Source: Alphaproteobacteria bacterium (GTDB lineage: Bacteria > Pseudomonadota > Alphaproteobacteria > Micavibrionales > Micavibrionaceae). Taken from it: 45,029 nt of DNA. A model generated the notes under the pieces. The model did no database searches. It was not told where the DNA came from and saw nothing but the letters and a program-made list of their open reading frames with translations. Position numbers and translations under genes: made by a program. Position 1 is the stretch's first letter. Every line of letters starts with the position of its first letter. Below are positions 34,470-42,768 of the stretch, in pieces. The stretch spans positions 1 to 45,029 of the forward strand of contig JAOUOR010000007.1 in NCBI GenBank assembly GCA_029880245.1. Direction: 5' to 3'.

Positions 34470-34979
34470 CTAAATGAACGGATTATACGACCATTGCAGC
34501 AAAGCCTGTCTTTGGCGCGGACGACATGACAAATTTCCGGGTTCGCAATTCGCCTTGATTTGTCCGGCGTGCCTGGAAAAGCTGCGCCAACGCTTAATCT
34601 GAATTTCATCTATCTCATGAAATCTGCGACCTTGGTAATAACGGCAATACCACTGAAACCATCCTCTGGGATCAGGCTCTATGATCCATCCCTTCTTTTT
34701 CCAAACCTGCAAGGACTGACGGCTCTTGATACCGAAATAATTTAGTTCCGGATCTGCAATATCACTAATTCTAGCTTTTTCAAACCAATTATCTGGAAAT
34801 TCTTCACGGCAATCATTCATGTATTTTCCTTCGAAAACTCCATGTTCCAGCATTTCTTTTGGCGTAAAATATGGTGTAAATCCTTCATCAAACTCCTCAC
34901 CGGCTTTAGCTATTATTTTATATTCGTAATTGCTTTGCATCCGGTCATTCACTTTAATCCATGCACCAACTTTATACAT
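34470..34979 (-). CDS. Conserved protein with a Trp/Tyr/Arg-rich block, function unknown
   Basis: The 169-residue cytosolic protein shows a striking C-terminal half: YFGIKSRQSLQVWKKKGWI, DPRGWFQWYCRYYQGRR, IDEIQIKRWRSFSRHAGQIK and CRPRQRQALLQWSYNPFI. The abundance of Trp, Tyr and Arg in an ordered pattern looks like a conserved nucleic-acid- or ligand-binding surface. I have the impression of similar sequences in fungi and marine bacteria, but cannot name a family. The N-terminal part (PYFTPKEMLEHGVFEGKYMN) looks like a small separate domain. No signal peptide. It stands alone between ispG and the divergent ExoD-family gene. Confidence 0.75.
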   Translation of the reverse strand: MYKVGAWIKVNDRMQSNYEYKIIAKAGEEFDEGFTPYFTPKEMLEHGVFEGKYMNDCREEFPDNWFEKARISDIADPELNYFGIKSRQSLQVWKKKGWIIEPDPRGWFQWYCRYYQGRRFHEIDEIQIKRWRSFSRHAGQIKANCEPGNLSCRPRQRQALLQWSYNPFI

Positions 34980-35117
34980 TTTTCAGCGCTTCCTTTTCTT
35001 TATCTTTGAACAGCAGAACTCTGGCCGCCCTTTAAATTTTACCAGACAACCAAAATTAAAAAAATTAGATTTTATTTTACTCTTACCAGAGCCATTCATT
35101 TCTGCTACTTCATATGT

Positions 35118-35735
35118 ATGAATTCGATCTCGGATATTTTCAGAAAACTGGATGAAACCTTGAGCGCTGAACGTGTTAGTGTTGATCACTTGCTTGAGGC
35201 CCTGCATGAGCGCGGTTTCGGGTTTTTATTGTTGCTCTTTGCCGCGCCGATGGCTCTGCCGATCCCTGTGCCGCCTGTTATCAATGTGATGCTGGCCAGC
35301 CCTATGATCCTTCTGACTGCGCAGCAGGCCATAGGGCGGCATACGATTTGGCTGCCCCAGTGGATGCGAAAAAAAGATATCCCGCGCGAAAAAATGAGTA
35401 AAATGATTAACGGTCTTCTTCCGTGGTTTGATCGGCTGGAAAGTATCGTCAAGCCGCGAATGAAGTTCATCACCTCAGGCGTTTTTTCACATTTAATTGG
35501 TTTTTTTGGTCTTATCATGGCTCTGGCGGTGTGCATTCCTCTTCCGTTGACGAATACAGTGCCAAGCCTTGGCATTGCCCTCATGTCAATTGGTGTTATT
35601 TCCAGAGACGGGCTTGCCGTTATTTTGGGCGCCGCGATAGGTTTAGCTTGGGTATCCATGCTGTGTTATGCCTTTGTATTTTTCGGCATGGAAGGATTTG
35701 AGCTTATCAAGGACACCATAAAGAGCTATATTTAA
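35118..35735 (+). CDS. ExoD-family membrane protein
   Basis: The 205-residue protein matches the ExoD family named for a Rhizobium exopolysaccharide mutant: SVDHLLEALHERGFGFLLLL, AAPMALPIPVPP, TIWLPQWMRKKDIPR and LTNTVPSLGIALMSIGVISRDG. About four or five membrane helices are present. The molecular role of the family is not settled; exopolysaccharide production and alkaline tolerance have been linked to it. The ATG has no clear ribosome-binding site. The DsbB-family gene starts six bases after its stop, so the two are probably cotranscribed. Confidence 0.88.
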   Translation: MNSISDIFRKLDETLSAERVSVDHLLEALHERGFGFLLLLFAAPMALPIPVPPVINVMLASPMILLTAQQAIGRHTIWLPQWMRKKDIPREKMSKMINGLLPWFDRLESIVKPRMKFITSGVFSHLIGFFGLIMALAVCIPLPLTNTVPSLGIALMSIGVISRDGLAVILGAAIGLAWVSMLCYAFVFFGMEGFELIKDTIKSYI

Positions 35736-35741
35736 AGCATT

Positions 35742-36272
35742 ATGATTTCGATTTTATCGCGCCATAAACTTATTTTAGGCTTTGCCGGACTAATATCCGC
35801 TTTGGCCTTGGCGGCAGCTTTTGGCTCGGAAATTTTTCTGGGGTTAGAGCCCTGCATTTTATGTGTTTATCAACGCTATCCCTTTGCAATAGTTATGTTT
35901 GTCTCTTTTGTGATTCTAGCGGTTTTCAGAAAATCAGATAAAGTGATCCGTATAGGACTTGTGCTTTGTGCGATTGTGATGCTGGTAAATAGTGGTATTG
36001 CAAGCTATCACACGGGGATCGAGCAGCATTGGTGGGAGATGACCGAGTCTTGCGATTTTAATATTTCCAAAGATGAAAACGAAACATGGCTGGAGAATAT
36101 TATGAGCAGACCTATGGGCAGATGTGATGAAATCCCTTGGCAAGACCCGTTTATTGGCCTGTCCATGGCCAATTATAATATCGGGTTTTGCTTCGGGTTG
36201 TTTTTGCTGTGTCTGATCAGCGCAGCCCTTAAGCCGCGGCCTCAATCAGAAACAAAACAGACATCAGAATAA
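35742..36272 (+). CDS. DsbB-family disulfide bond formation protein
   Basis: The 176-residue inner-membrane protein has four TM helices. The first periplasmic cysteine pair is in EPCILCVYQRYP (CxxC), and the second pair lies in the large loop (ESCDFN and GRCDE). This is the DsbB pattern, in which electrons pass from DsbA to quinone. A DsbA partner is not in the window. It is coupled to the ExoD-family gene. Possible substrates in the neighbourhood include the cysteine-rich secreted protein at 6180. Confidence 0.9.
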   Translation: MISILSRHKLILGFAGLISALALAAAFGSEIFLGLEPCILCVYQRYPFAIVMFVSFVILAVFRKSDKVIRIGLVLCAIVMLVNSGIASYHTGIEQHWWEMTESCDFNISKDENETWLENIMSRPMGRCDEIPWQDPFIGLSMANYNIGFCFGLFLLCLISAALKPRPQSETKQTSE

Positions 36273-36371
36273 AAGAATGGAAGAGGAAAAATCCTACAGA
36301 TTCTTTTAAACTGCGTTTTTTACTAAAATCAAATAAATCTTTTAACATTGCTATATATCCTAATATCACTT

Positions 36372-36438
36372 GTCATTCCTGCGAAAGCAGGAATCTATTA
36401 TCTTCTATCAACCAGATCCCCGCTTTTGCGGGATGACA
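36372..36438. repeat. Paired GTCATTCC palindromic repeat, copy 3
   Basis: GTCATTCCTGCGAAAGCAGG with AATCT (36372-36396) and AGATCCCCGCTTTTGCGGGA with TGAC (36413-36438) have the same head-to-head architecture as copies 1 and 2 but with diverged arms. It lies in the 251-bp gap between the convergent DsbB-family gene and hflX, where no gene is seen. Confidence 0.8.
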
Positions 36439-36523
36439 ACTATTTATTTATAGTGACAAATTCCAGCTTACAAAAAGCTACTTACACTAGTTATTTCATG
36501 AAAAGCAAGTATTTTAGCGGCTT

Positions 36524-37819
36524 TCAAGCAAATAATTTATCAAATTTTTGTTTTGTGGCCTTATCGGTGCGAACCAGAAATGAAACTTTGTCTTCCTGAT
36601 CCTCGCGGTTAAGGACTTCCATATGGTCATAAACCCATGACTGGGCTTTCCCTTTGCTTTGCGGAATCACAATTGTTTCCTCGAAATACAGTTCTGTCAT
36701 GTTCTCGGAAATTTTCTGCAAAAGCAGGTCAATCCCCTGCCCTTTAAGGGCTGATATACAGATGATATTAGAGTTTTTTCTGTTTTGCAGGCGTAAAAAT
36801 TCTGCTCTTATGTCCTCATCTTCCACAGCATCAATCTTATTATAAACTTCTATGATGCGCGGGTCTGTCTCGTACTCGATACCAAGACTTTTTAAGACGC
36901 TGACAACATCTTCGATCTGGGCTTCATAGTCGCTACTTGAAACATCAATAATATGAAGAATAACATCGCTATAGGTTATTTGCTCTAGTGTGGCCCGAAA
37001 GGCCTCGACAAGATGCGTTGGCAAATCGGAAATAAACCCGACTGTATCGGCCAGAATAATGTCATGTTTATTCGGCAAGGTGATTTTACGCAGCGTTGGG
37101 TCCAACGTAGCAAAAGGAAGATCCTCGGCAAATACACCGGCATTGGTTAAATGATTAAATAATGTCGATTTTCCTGCATTGGTATAGCCGACAAAACTAC
37201 ATACAGGAAACGGAACGCGGGAACGGTTCTTTCGCCCTAATTCTCGTGTCCTGCGAACATCTTGAAGTTCTTTTTTAATCGTTTTAATTTTCTGCCCGAT
37301 GATCCGCCTGTCCAGTTCGATCTGGCGTTCACCCGGACCACCCATAAACCCGGCGCCGCCGCGCTGACGTTCCAAGTGGGTCCATGATCGTACAAGACGG
37401 GATTTCTGATATTCCAGCGCCGCAAGATCGACTTGAAGGCGCCCTTCCTTTGTCTGGGCACGCTCGCCAAAAATCTCGAGTATCAAACCTGTGCGGTCAA
37501 TAACCTTGGTATTCCATTTTTTCTCCAGATTTCTTTGTTGAACAGGGGAAAGGCTGGCATTAACAATGACAATATCAGGGGAAAGCGTTTCAGCCCTGTC
37601 TGCTATTTCTTCCAGCTTGCCTTTTCCAAAGAAAGAGCCCGATTGGATACGGTCATAGGTAACAACATGCACTTCCAGAACATCCAGATATATGGCATGC
37701 GCGAGGCCTTCCGCCTCTTCCGTGAGATCTTTAATGGAATGTTTGCTTTTGTCATGCTTTTTAACAGGCTGAATAATGATTGCAGTATCTTTATTCTGGC
37801 CTGTAAGTTGTTCAAGCAT
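36524..37819 (-). CDS. hflX: GTPase HflX
   Basis: HflX is a ribosome-associated GTPase that rescues or splits stalled ribosomes under stress. The 431-residue product has an N-terminal HflX domain with NASLSPVQQRNLEKKWN and VIDRTGLILEIF, the glycine-rich linker RGGAGFMGGPGERQIELDRR, then the G domain: G1 GYTNAGKST, G3 DTVGFISDLP, G4 NKID. It follows hfq by 30 bases, the conserved hfq-hflX pair. Confidence 0.96.
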   Translation of the reverse strand: MLEQLTGQNKDTAIIIQPVKKHDKSKHSIKDLTEEAEGLAHAIYLDVLEVHVVTYDRIQSGSFFGKGKLEEIADRAETLSPDIVIVNASLSPVQQRNLEKKWNTKVIDRTGLILEIFGERAQTKEGRLQVDLAALEYQKSRLVRSWTHLERQRGGAGFMGGPGERQIELDRRIIGQKIKTIKKELQDVRRTRELGRKNRSRVPFPVCSFVGYTNAGKSTLFNHLTNAGVFAEDLPFATLDPTLRKITLPNKHDIILADTVGFISDLPTHLVEAFRATLEQITYSDVILHIIDVSSSDYEAQIEDVVSVLKSLGIEYETDPRIIEVYNKIDAVEDEDIRAEFLRLQNRKNSNIICISALKGQGIDLLLQKISENMTELYFEETIVIPQSKGKAQSWVYDHMEVLNREDQEDKVSFLVRTDKATKQKFDKLFA

Positions 37820-37849
37820 AGCTTTGATTATCGATTTTTTTAAAGACGC

Positions 37850-38098
37850 TTAATTGTCGTCTTCTTCTTTTTCTTCATCTTGAAGACTAAGAGGACCGCC
37901 CGGCATAATAGTCGATATGGCATGCTTATATATAAGCTGCACATGCGCGTCTCTGCGTAAAAGCACGGAGAAATTATCAAACCATGTAATAATTCCCTGT
38001 AGTTTAACGCCGTTTACAAGAAAAACTGTTACAGATGCCTTTTCCTTACGGACCTTGTTCAGAAAAACATCCTGCACGTTTTGTATTTTGTCAGCCAT
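37850..38098 (-). CDS. hfq: RNA chaperone Hfq
   Basis: Hfq is the Sm-like hexamer that anneals small RNAs to mRNAs. The 82-residue product has the Sm1 stretch [20 protein letters not shown] and the Sm2 motif YKHAIST, with a short acidic tail (EEKEEDDN) of the alphaproteobacterial type. It lies directly upstream of hflX. In its leader, 10-bp inverted repeats (ATAATCCTTT at 38102-38111 and AAAGGATTAT at 38147-38156) flank a 35-nt loop near its ribosome-binding site. Confidence 0.97.
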   Translation of the reverse strand: MADKIQNVQDVFLNKVRKEKASVTVFLVNGVKLQGIITWFDNFSVLLRRDAHVQLIYKHAISTIMPGGPLSLQDEEKEEDDN

Positions 38099-38152
38099 TT
38101 TATAATCCTTTTATTATTATTGTCTGATCTTTATGCCTATGGTTTTAAAGGA

Positions 38153-38809
38153 TTATGAGTCAATTTGAAACAAAATTCTTTTCAGCTCATCACAATTCTC
38201 TGCTGTGACATCTGGATGTGTTGCAATAGAAAGACTATTATGCTCAGAACCCTCTATAATTAACACGGCCTTACAGCCAAAGTTTTTAGCACATAAAATG
38301 TCGTTTTCAGTATCCCCAACAAACCAGATATCCTGCGGTGCCGTTGTTTGTAATCCTGACTCTTCAACGGCCAATCTAAGCGGTGCATCCGATGGTTTGT
38401 CATGTGCGGCATCCCCTGCTCCTACAAAAATCGTAAAATATTCCAGCCAGCCTAAATGCTCTGCCTCTTTTTTTAGAAATTCAGATTTCTTGTTACTGAC
38501 GACACCCATAGGAATATCCATTTGATCTACGGCTTCTACAAGCTCTATAGCACCTGATAATGGCTTTATTTTATGAGCATTATTCAACACATACTCGCCA
38601 AAAACAATCTTGGCATCCTCCCCCTTATCGCCATAAAGTATAGGATACAAAGTCTCTCTGGGCTTACCAAAGTATTTCTTGTACTCCCCTTCTTTCATTG
38701 GCTCAAAGCCAAGTTCCTTCATCGTATGGTTATGGGCATCATTCAGAAAAGAATAGCTATCAACCAGCGTTCCGTCCCAATCAAAAAAAATAGCTTTTGG
38801 TAGATGCAT
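38153..38809 (-). CDS. HAD-family phosphatase (phosphoglycolate phosphatase-like)
   Basis: The 218-residue protein is a HAD-superfamily hydrolase, subfamily IA. Motif I is FFDWDGTLVDS (nucleophile and acid/base Asp), motif II the serine/threonine region GVVSNKK, and motifs III and IV DKPSDAPLRL and FVGDTENDI. Such enzymes dephosphorylate phosphoglycolate or other small phosphates. The substrate is not determinable. It lies between murI and hfq, an insertion into the usual trkA-hfq neighbourhood, with 54 bases before hfq and 15 after murI. Confidence 0.9.
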   Translation of the reverse strand: MHLPKAIFFDWDGTLVDSYSFLNDAHNHTMKELGFEPMKEGEYKKYFGKPRETLYPILYGDKGEDAKIVFGEYVLNNAHKIKPLSGAIELVEAVDQMDIPMGVVSNKKSEFLKKEAEHLGWLEYFTIFVGAGDAAHDKPSDAPLRLAVEESGLQTTAPQDIWFVGDTENDILCAKNFGCKAVLIIEGSEHNSLSIATHPDVTAENCDELKRILFQIDS

Positions 38810-38824
38810 ACTTTTGTATTCTCC

Positions 38825-39655
38825 TTATTTGTATTTATTCTCTACTGTACATAATTCTGTTTTATGAATCTCTATTTTGTTCCCGTATATTTTTTCAGAG
38901 GCACTCTGATACCCCGGTGTAATGTCACTGACGAAAAATTGTATTTGCCCATCACGAGATAATCTTTCTGTAATTTCAGTATGCTTCTCAAGATAAGATT
39001 CAAGTTTGGCAGGAATGATTTCATCTTGTGATAAAATATCAACATTATGACCTAACATGGCCGAAACGCGTTCTTTCAAAAATGCATAATGCGTACAGCC
39101 AAGGATAAGGCATTCTATATTCTTCTCAAGCAGAGGCTCCAGATAATGCTCCAGAACCTTATCAATCCACTGCATTCCCTCATTTTCAATCATTGGGACA
39201 AGCAAGGGGGTATTTATCTGGTGAATTTGTATCTCCGGATTTATTTTTTGGAGTTCTTCTTCATAGACATTTGTAAGAATAGTCCGGTTTGTACCAATCA
39301 GCCCTATATTTTTGTAACCCTTTTCAATAGCACATTCCAAAGTCGGAACGACAACTCCTAAAATTCGTTTTTCCGGAAAACTGCGGATCAGATATTCCTG
39401 CTGCAATCGGCGCAAAGCACATGCGCTGACCGTGTTACAAGCTACGATCACAAGAGCGCAATCATGGACATTAAAAAGATAATCCATCGCGCGGCAACTA
39501 TAATCATAAATGGCTTCTGCTGATCTGTTACCATATGGGATATGCAGCGTATCTCCGAAATAGACCATATCAGGCTGCGTGATATGTGACCTGATTGCTT
39601 TCGCAATTATCAAGCCACCTAAACCGGAATCAAATATGCCTATAGTCATTCCCAT
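38825..39655 (-). CDS. murI: Glutamate racemase
   Basis: MurI interconverts L- and D-glutamate for peptidoglycan precursor synthesis. The 276-residue product has TIGIFDSGLGGL at the N-terminus, YFGDTLHIPYGNRS, the two catalytic cysteines in VACNTVSAC and LGCTHYAFL, as in all glutamate racemases. Two starts, ATG 39655 and ATG 39649, are six bases apart; the second gives the usual MTIGIFDSG start. The right end of the 103-bp repeat (39641-39743) overlaps this start region, so the repeat supplies the immediate upstream bases and no good ribosome-binding site is visible. Confidence 0.95.
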   Translation of the reverse strand: MGMTIGIFDSGLGGLIIAKAIRSHITQPDMVYFGDTLHIPYGNRSAEAIYDYSCRAMDYLFNVHDCALVIVACNTVSACALRRLQQEYLIRSFPEKRILGVVVPTLECAIEKGYKNIGLIGTNRTILTNVYEEELQKINPEIQIHQINTPLLVPMIENEGMQWIDKVLEHYLEPLLEKNIECLILGCTHYAFLKERVSAMLGHNVDILSQDEIIPAKLESYLEKHTEITERLSRDGQIQFFVSDITPGYQSASEKIYGNKIEIHKTELCTVENKYK

Positions 39656-39743
39656 TTATTCTCGCACATCGTTATTCGTCGCTCACGTATGTTTTATACG
39701 CTTCACTCCTCATGCCTTGTGCAAAAATAAAGCGAAACGACTA
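39641..39743. repeat. 103-bp repeat flanking trkA, copy A
   Basis: It aligns without gaps to 41233-41335 with six mismatches. The outer arms TTTATTCTCGCACA and TGTGCAAAAATAAA are inverted with two mismatches. Its left end runs into the murI start region. Confidence 0.9.
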
Positions 39744-39766
39744 GAGTTTCATAAAACTTTGCTCCG

Positions 39767-41143
39767 CTAGAGCATATTTGCACTAACAGAGAATAATTTC
39801 TCGACAATATGTGCTTTTTCACCTTGCGCCCAAACGATGGCTATATCTCCTTTTCTAATTTCCGTATTGCCATCAGGAATAATTATATTCTCACCTCGCA
39901 CGACAGCAGCAAAAGTAATTTCTCTTGGTAATTCTAGATCGGAGATTTTCTTATTAACGACGAAGGATGAATCCGAGGCTTCGGCTTCTATGGCCTCTGC
40001 AAAACCATCACGTACGTTATAAATACCACGAATTCGACCGCGCCGGACATGCTGCATGATATGAGATACCAAAGTTGCGCGCGGCGATATCATAACATCA
40101 ACGCCAAGCGGTCCTACCAGCGGATAATACGCATTATTATTGACCAGTGTCAGAACGCGTTCACATCCATATTGCTTGGCCAGAAGCGAACCCAGAATAT
40201 TACTCTCATCATCGTTCATGAGTGCAATATAAGCCTCGGATTTATCAATGGCCGCTTCCTCCAGAAGTGCTCTGTCAAGAGTATCCCCGTTCAGGATAAT
40301 TATATCTTCTAATTTTTCACTTAGGAAATTAGCGCGCTCTGTATTTTGTTCAATCACCTTAATCTGAATACCGCTTAATCTTGATTTGATTAATTTGATA
40401 AAGGAATATCCAATATTTCCGCCACCAGAAACAATGATTTTTCTTGCTTCTTTCTCCAAATGACCGAAAGCAGCCATTACGCGTCTTAAATGACGGGTAT
40501 CTACAATAATATAAGCCTCGTCTCCAACTTCCAGCATATCATCACCATCTGGAATAATATGTCTGTTCTGACGTGTGATCGACACCACTCCAAAAGACAA
40601 ATCCGGGAACAGATTTTTGAGCTGGCTGAGCTGTGTATTGATCACAGGACAATCCTCCGCACAAATTACCCCGATAAGGTATAAACGCTCATCCGCCATA
40701 CTTATTACCGATGTTGTGCCCGGCACTGAAATACGCCTGAATATATCCTCGGCGATCAAGGTTTCGGGTGAAATAATCACGTCAATCGGCATGTGGGATC
40801 GGCTAAAAAGATTTGACCAGACCGGATCTAAAAAAGATTGGTCCCTAATCCTTGCGATCTTCTTAGGAACACCAAAAAGGGAATGCGCTATCTGGCAGGA
40901 AATCATATTGGTTTCATCCGATGTTGTCACCGCAATGATCATATCTGCCTCATTGGCTCCGGCATTCTTAAGGACTTCCGGATTAGAGGGCTTCCCTGCT
41001 ATTGCATTGACGTCCATAGTGTCGTTAATCTGGGAAACAAGTTCCTCTGACGGGTCAATGACTGTTACGTCATTTTCTTCTCGGGCGAGATATGCCGCAA
41101 TGCTGGCTCCGACCTTATCTGCTCCACAAATTATAACGCGCAT
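39767..41143 (-). CDS. trkA: Trk system potassium uptake protein TrkA
   Basis: TrkA is the cytoplasmic NAD/nucleotide-binding gating subunit of Trk potassium transporters. The 458-residue product has two RCK units. The first starts RVIICGADKVGASIAAYLAR and the second ARKIIVSGGGNIGYSFIKLI near residue 230, each followed by a C-terminal regulatory subdomain. It lies downstream of ntrX in the alphaproteobacterial order. Nearly identical 103-bp repeats sit in both intergenic gaps, one against the end of trkA and one upstream of its start. The membrane subunit TrkH/G is not in the window. Confidence 0.95.
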   Translation of the reverse strand: MRVIICGADKVGASIAAYLAREENDVTVIDPSEELVSQINDTMDVNAIAGKPSNPEVLKNAGANEADMIIAVTTSDETNMISCQIAHSLFGVPKKIARIRDQSFLDPVWSNLFSRSHMPIDVIISPETLIAEDIFRRISVPGTTSVISMADERLYLIGVICAEDCPVINTQLSQLKNLFPDLSFGVVSITRQNRHIIPDGDDMLEVGDEAYIIVDTRHLRRVMAAFGHLEKEARKIIVSGGGNIGYSFIKLIKSRLSGIQIKVIEQNTERANFLSEKLEDIIILNGDTLDRALLEEAAIDKSEAYIALMNDDESNILGSLLAKQYGCERVLTLVNNNAYYPLVGPLGVDVMISPRATLVSHIMQHVRRGRIRGIYNVRDGFAEAIEAEASDSSFVVNKKISDLELPREITFAAVVRGENIIIPDGNTEIRKGDIAIVWAQGEKAHIVEKLFSVSANML

Positions 41144-41232
41144 GACAAAATAGTCCCTTTATGGGTTGTTATCATTTTCCGTTACGCAGTTTATAGAGTT
41201 TCACAAGTTTTTAAACGGAAATTTCTATTTTT

Positions 41233-41335
41233 TATAGCCATTCCCATTTATTTTTGCACAGCGTTATTCGTCGTTCACGTATGTTTTATACGCATCACTC
41301 CTCATGCCTTGTGCAAAAATAAAGCGAAACGACTA
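41233..41335. repeat. 103-bp repeat flanking trkA, copy B
   Basis: It has perfect 14-bp inverted arms (TTTATTTTTGCACA 41247-41260 and its complement 41310-41323). Read on the minus strand the middle is open and gives SFRFIFAQGMRSDAYKTYVN. It lies between ntrX and trkA. Confidence 0.9.
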
Positions 41336-41352
41336 TATATCAGAAATAGTAT

Positions 41353-42768
41353 TTAACCGGAGGCACTTTCTTTTTCAGTTGTTGCCAAGATTTCCAGTAT
41401 TTTCAGTTTCCTATGCAAAGCCGAGCGCTCCATGCCTATAAATTGCGCGGTCTTTGATATGTTGCCGTCAAATCTATTAATTTGCCTGAGCAAATAATCC
41501 CGCTCGAAATGCTCTCTGGCTTCTCTAAGTGGAAGTGTCATAAAATCAATATTCTCCTGTTTTTCAGGTATTGATATTTGCTTATTATCGTTTTCAGGAG
41601 ACATTTTCTTTGCAGCTATTTCAGACGGTAAATGGGATACGTCATAAACAGCACAATCCTTACCCTGCGTCATAATTGCTACCCATTCAAGAACATTTCG
41701 GAGCTGTCTTAGGTTTCCTGCCCAGTGATATGCTTTTAGTGCGTCCAGCGCCTTATCACTAAACCCGGCAAACTTTAAACCTGTTTCTCTTGAGAGCTGA
41801 TTACGCAAAATCTCAACAATATTTGAAAATTCTGATTTTTGATGTCTCAAACTTTCCATTTGTATATGAACCACGTTGAGACGATAAAACAAATCCTCCC
41901 GCAATTTACCATCTTCTACAGCCTTTTTGATATCACCCGAAGATGATGCCATAAACCTTATATTGGCTAGCTCTGCTCCGGCATCTGTTTGAATTGAAAA
42001 ATTATTATCCTGAAGTATTCTGGCAAATTTTCCCTGAATATCCAATGGCATATGGTCAATTTCCTCAAGCAAAACCGTACCGTTTTGTGCTTGATGGAAT
42101 AAGCCGGCATCAGACCCATGACCAAAAAGTTCAGCTTCCATACGGGCTGGATCGTCATTCTGGCAATTGTAAATGATAAACGGTTTCTTGCTTCTACTTG
42201 AATGTTCATGGATATAACGCGCAGCCAAAGATTTTCCCGTACCGATTTCACCCGATATAATTACGCGGCTATTGCTTGGCGCAACGCGCTCCAGCAAAGA
42301 TAATGTTTTTTGAGATAAAACGTTGTAATCAACTGGTGATTGATTTTCTTGTTTGCTTTTTTCACGCAGCAAGGAATTTTCCTTCTTCAAGGCTGAACTT
42401 TCCAAAGCACGGTGTATCATCAATAACAAACGGTCGGATTTAAACGGCTTTTCTATAAAATCATATGCCCCGATTTTAATTGCTGAAACGGCTGTTTCAA
42501 CATTGCCGTGACCGCTAATCATCAAAACCTCGATCAAGGGGTTTTGTTTTTTTATGTTTTTGAGAATTTCAATCCCGTCATCCTTGCTCCCCTGAAGCCA
42601 GATATCAAGGATCACCAGATCAGGGATTTTCTTTTCAATTTGTTCATAGGCACTCTTGCTCCCTGATGTTCCGCGGGTTTCATAACCTTCATCCTCAAGG
42701 ATAGAACATATGAGGTTACGGATATCATCTTCATCATCAACAACAAGAATATCTACATTATTTTTCAT
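41353..42768 (-). CDS. ntrX: NtrX response regulator lacking the GAFTGA loop
   Basis: The 471-residue protein is the response regulator of the NtrYX pair. The receiver domain has DDEDD near residue 11, the phosphorylation site Asp55 in VILDIWLQG, and the lysine in EKPFKSD. The AAA+ domain has Walker A GEIGTGKS and Walker B VLLEEIDHMP (Glu-Glu where LDE is usual). The span after ELFGHG goes straight to SDAGLFHQAQNG, so the GAFTGA motif that contacts sigma-54 is missing. The C-terminus has a Fis-type helix-turn-helix (NISKTAQFIGMERSALHRKL). It overlaps ntrY by four bases. Loss of GAFTGA suggests sigma-54-independent regulation, as reported for some alphaproteobacterial NtrX. Confidence 0.93.
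   Translation of the reverse strand: MKNNVDILVVDDEDDIRNLICSILEDEGYETRGTSGSKSAYEQIEKKIPDLVILDIWLQGSKDDGIEILKNIKKQNPLIEVLMISGHGNVETAVSAIKIGAYDFIEKPFKSDRLLLMIHRALESSALKKENSLLREKSKQENQSPVDYNVLSQKTLSLLERVAPSNSRVIISGEIGTGKSLAARYIHEHSSRSKKPFIIYNCQNDDPARMEAELFGHGSDAGLFHQAQNGTVLLEEIDHMPLDIQGKFARILQDNNFSIQTDAGAELANIRFMASSSGDIKKAVEDGKLREDLFYRLNVVHIQMESLRHQKSEFSNIVEILRNQLSRETGLKFAGFSDKALDALKAYHWAGNLRQLRNVLEWVAIMTQGKDCAVYDVSHLPSEIAAKKMSPENDNKQISIPEKQENIDFMTLPLREAREHFERDYLLRQINRFDGNISKTAQFIGMERSALHRKLKILEILATTEKESASG

Noticed and set aside
34983-35099. Short minus-strand open frame (about 38 residues, basic) ending three bases before the gene at 34979
   Set aside because: It is too short, has no ribosome-binding site I can see and no motif, and its upstream extension runs into the opposite ExoD-family gene start. 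It is most likely chance.
36271-36307. AAAAGAAT/ATTCTTTT hairpin after the DsbB-family gene
   Set aside because: The stem is A+T-only apart from one pair and has a 21-base loop, too weak to call a terminator.
39579-39770. Open frame across copy A of the 103-bp repeat on the plus strand
   Set aside because: It is antisense to the murI start and follows the repeat. The same peptide wording recurs in copy B because the DNA is repeated, not because a gene is present.
39641-41335. Composite transposon around trkA
   Set aside because: The flanking repeats are only 103 bp, contain no transposase, and trkA is a resident gene in its usual position.
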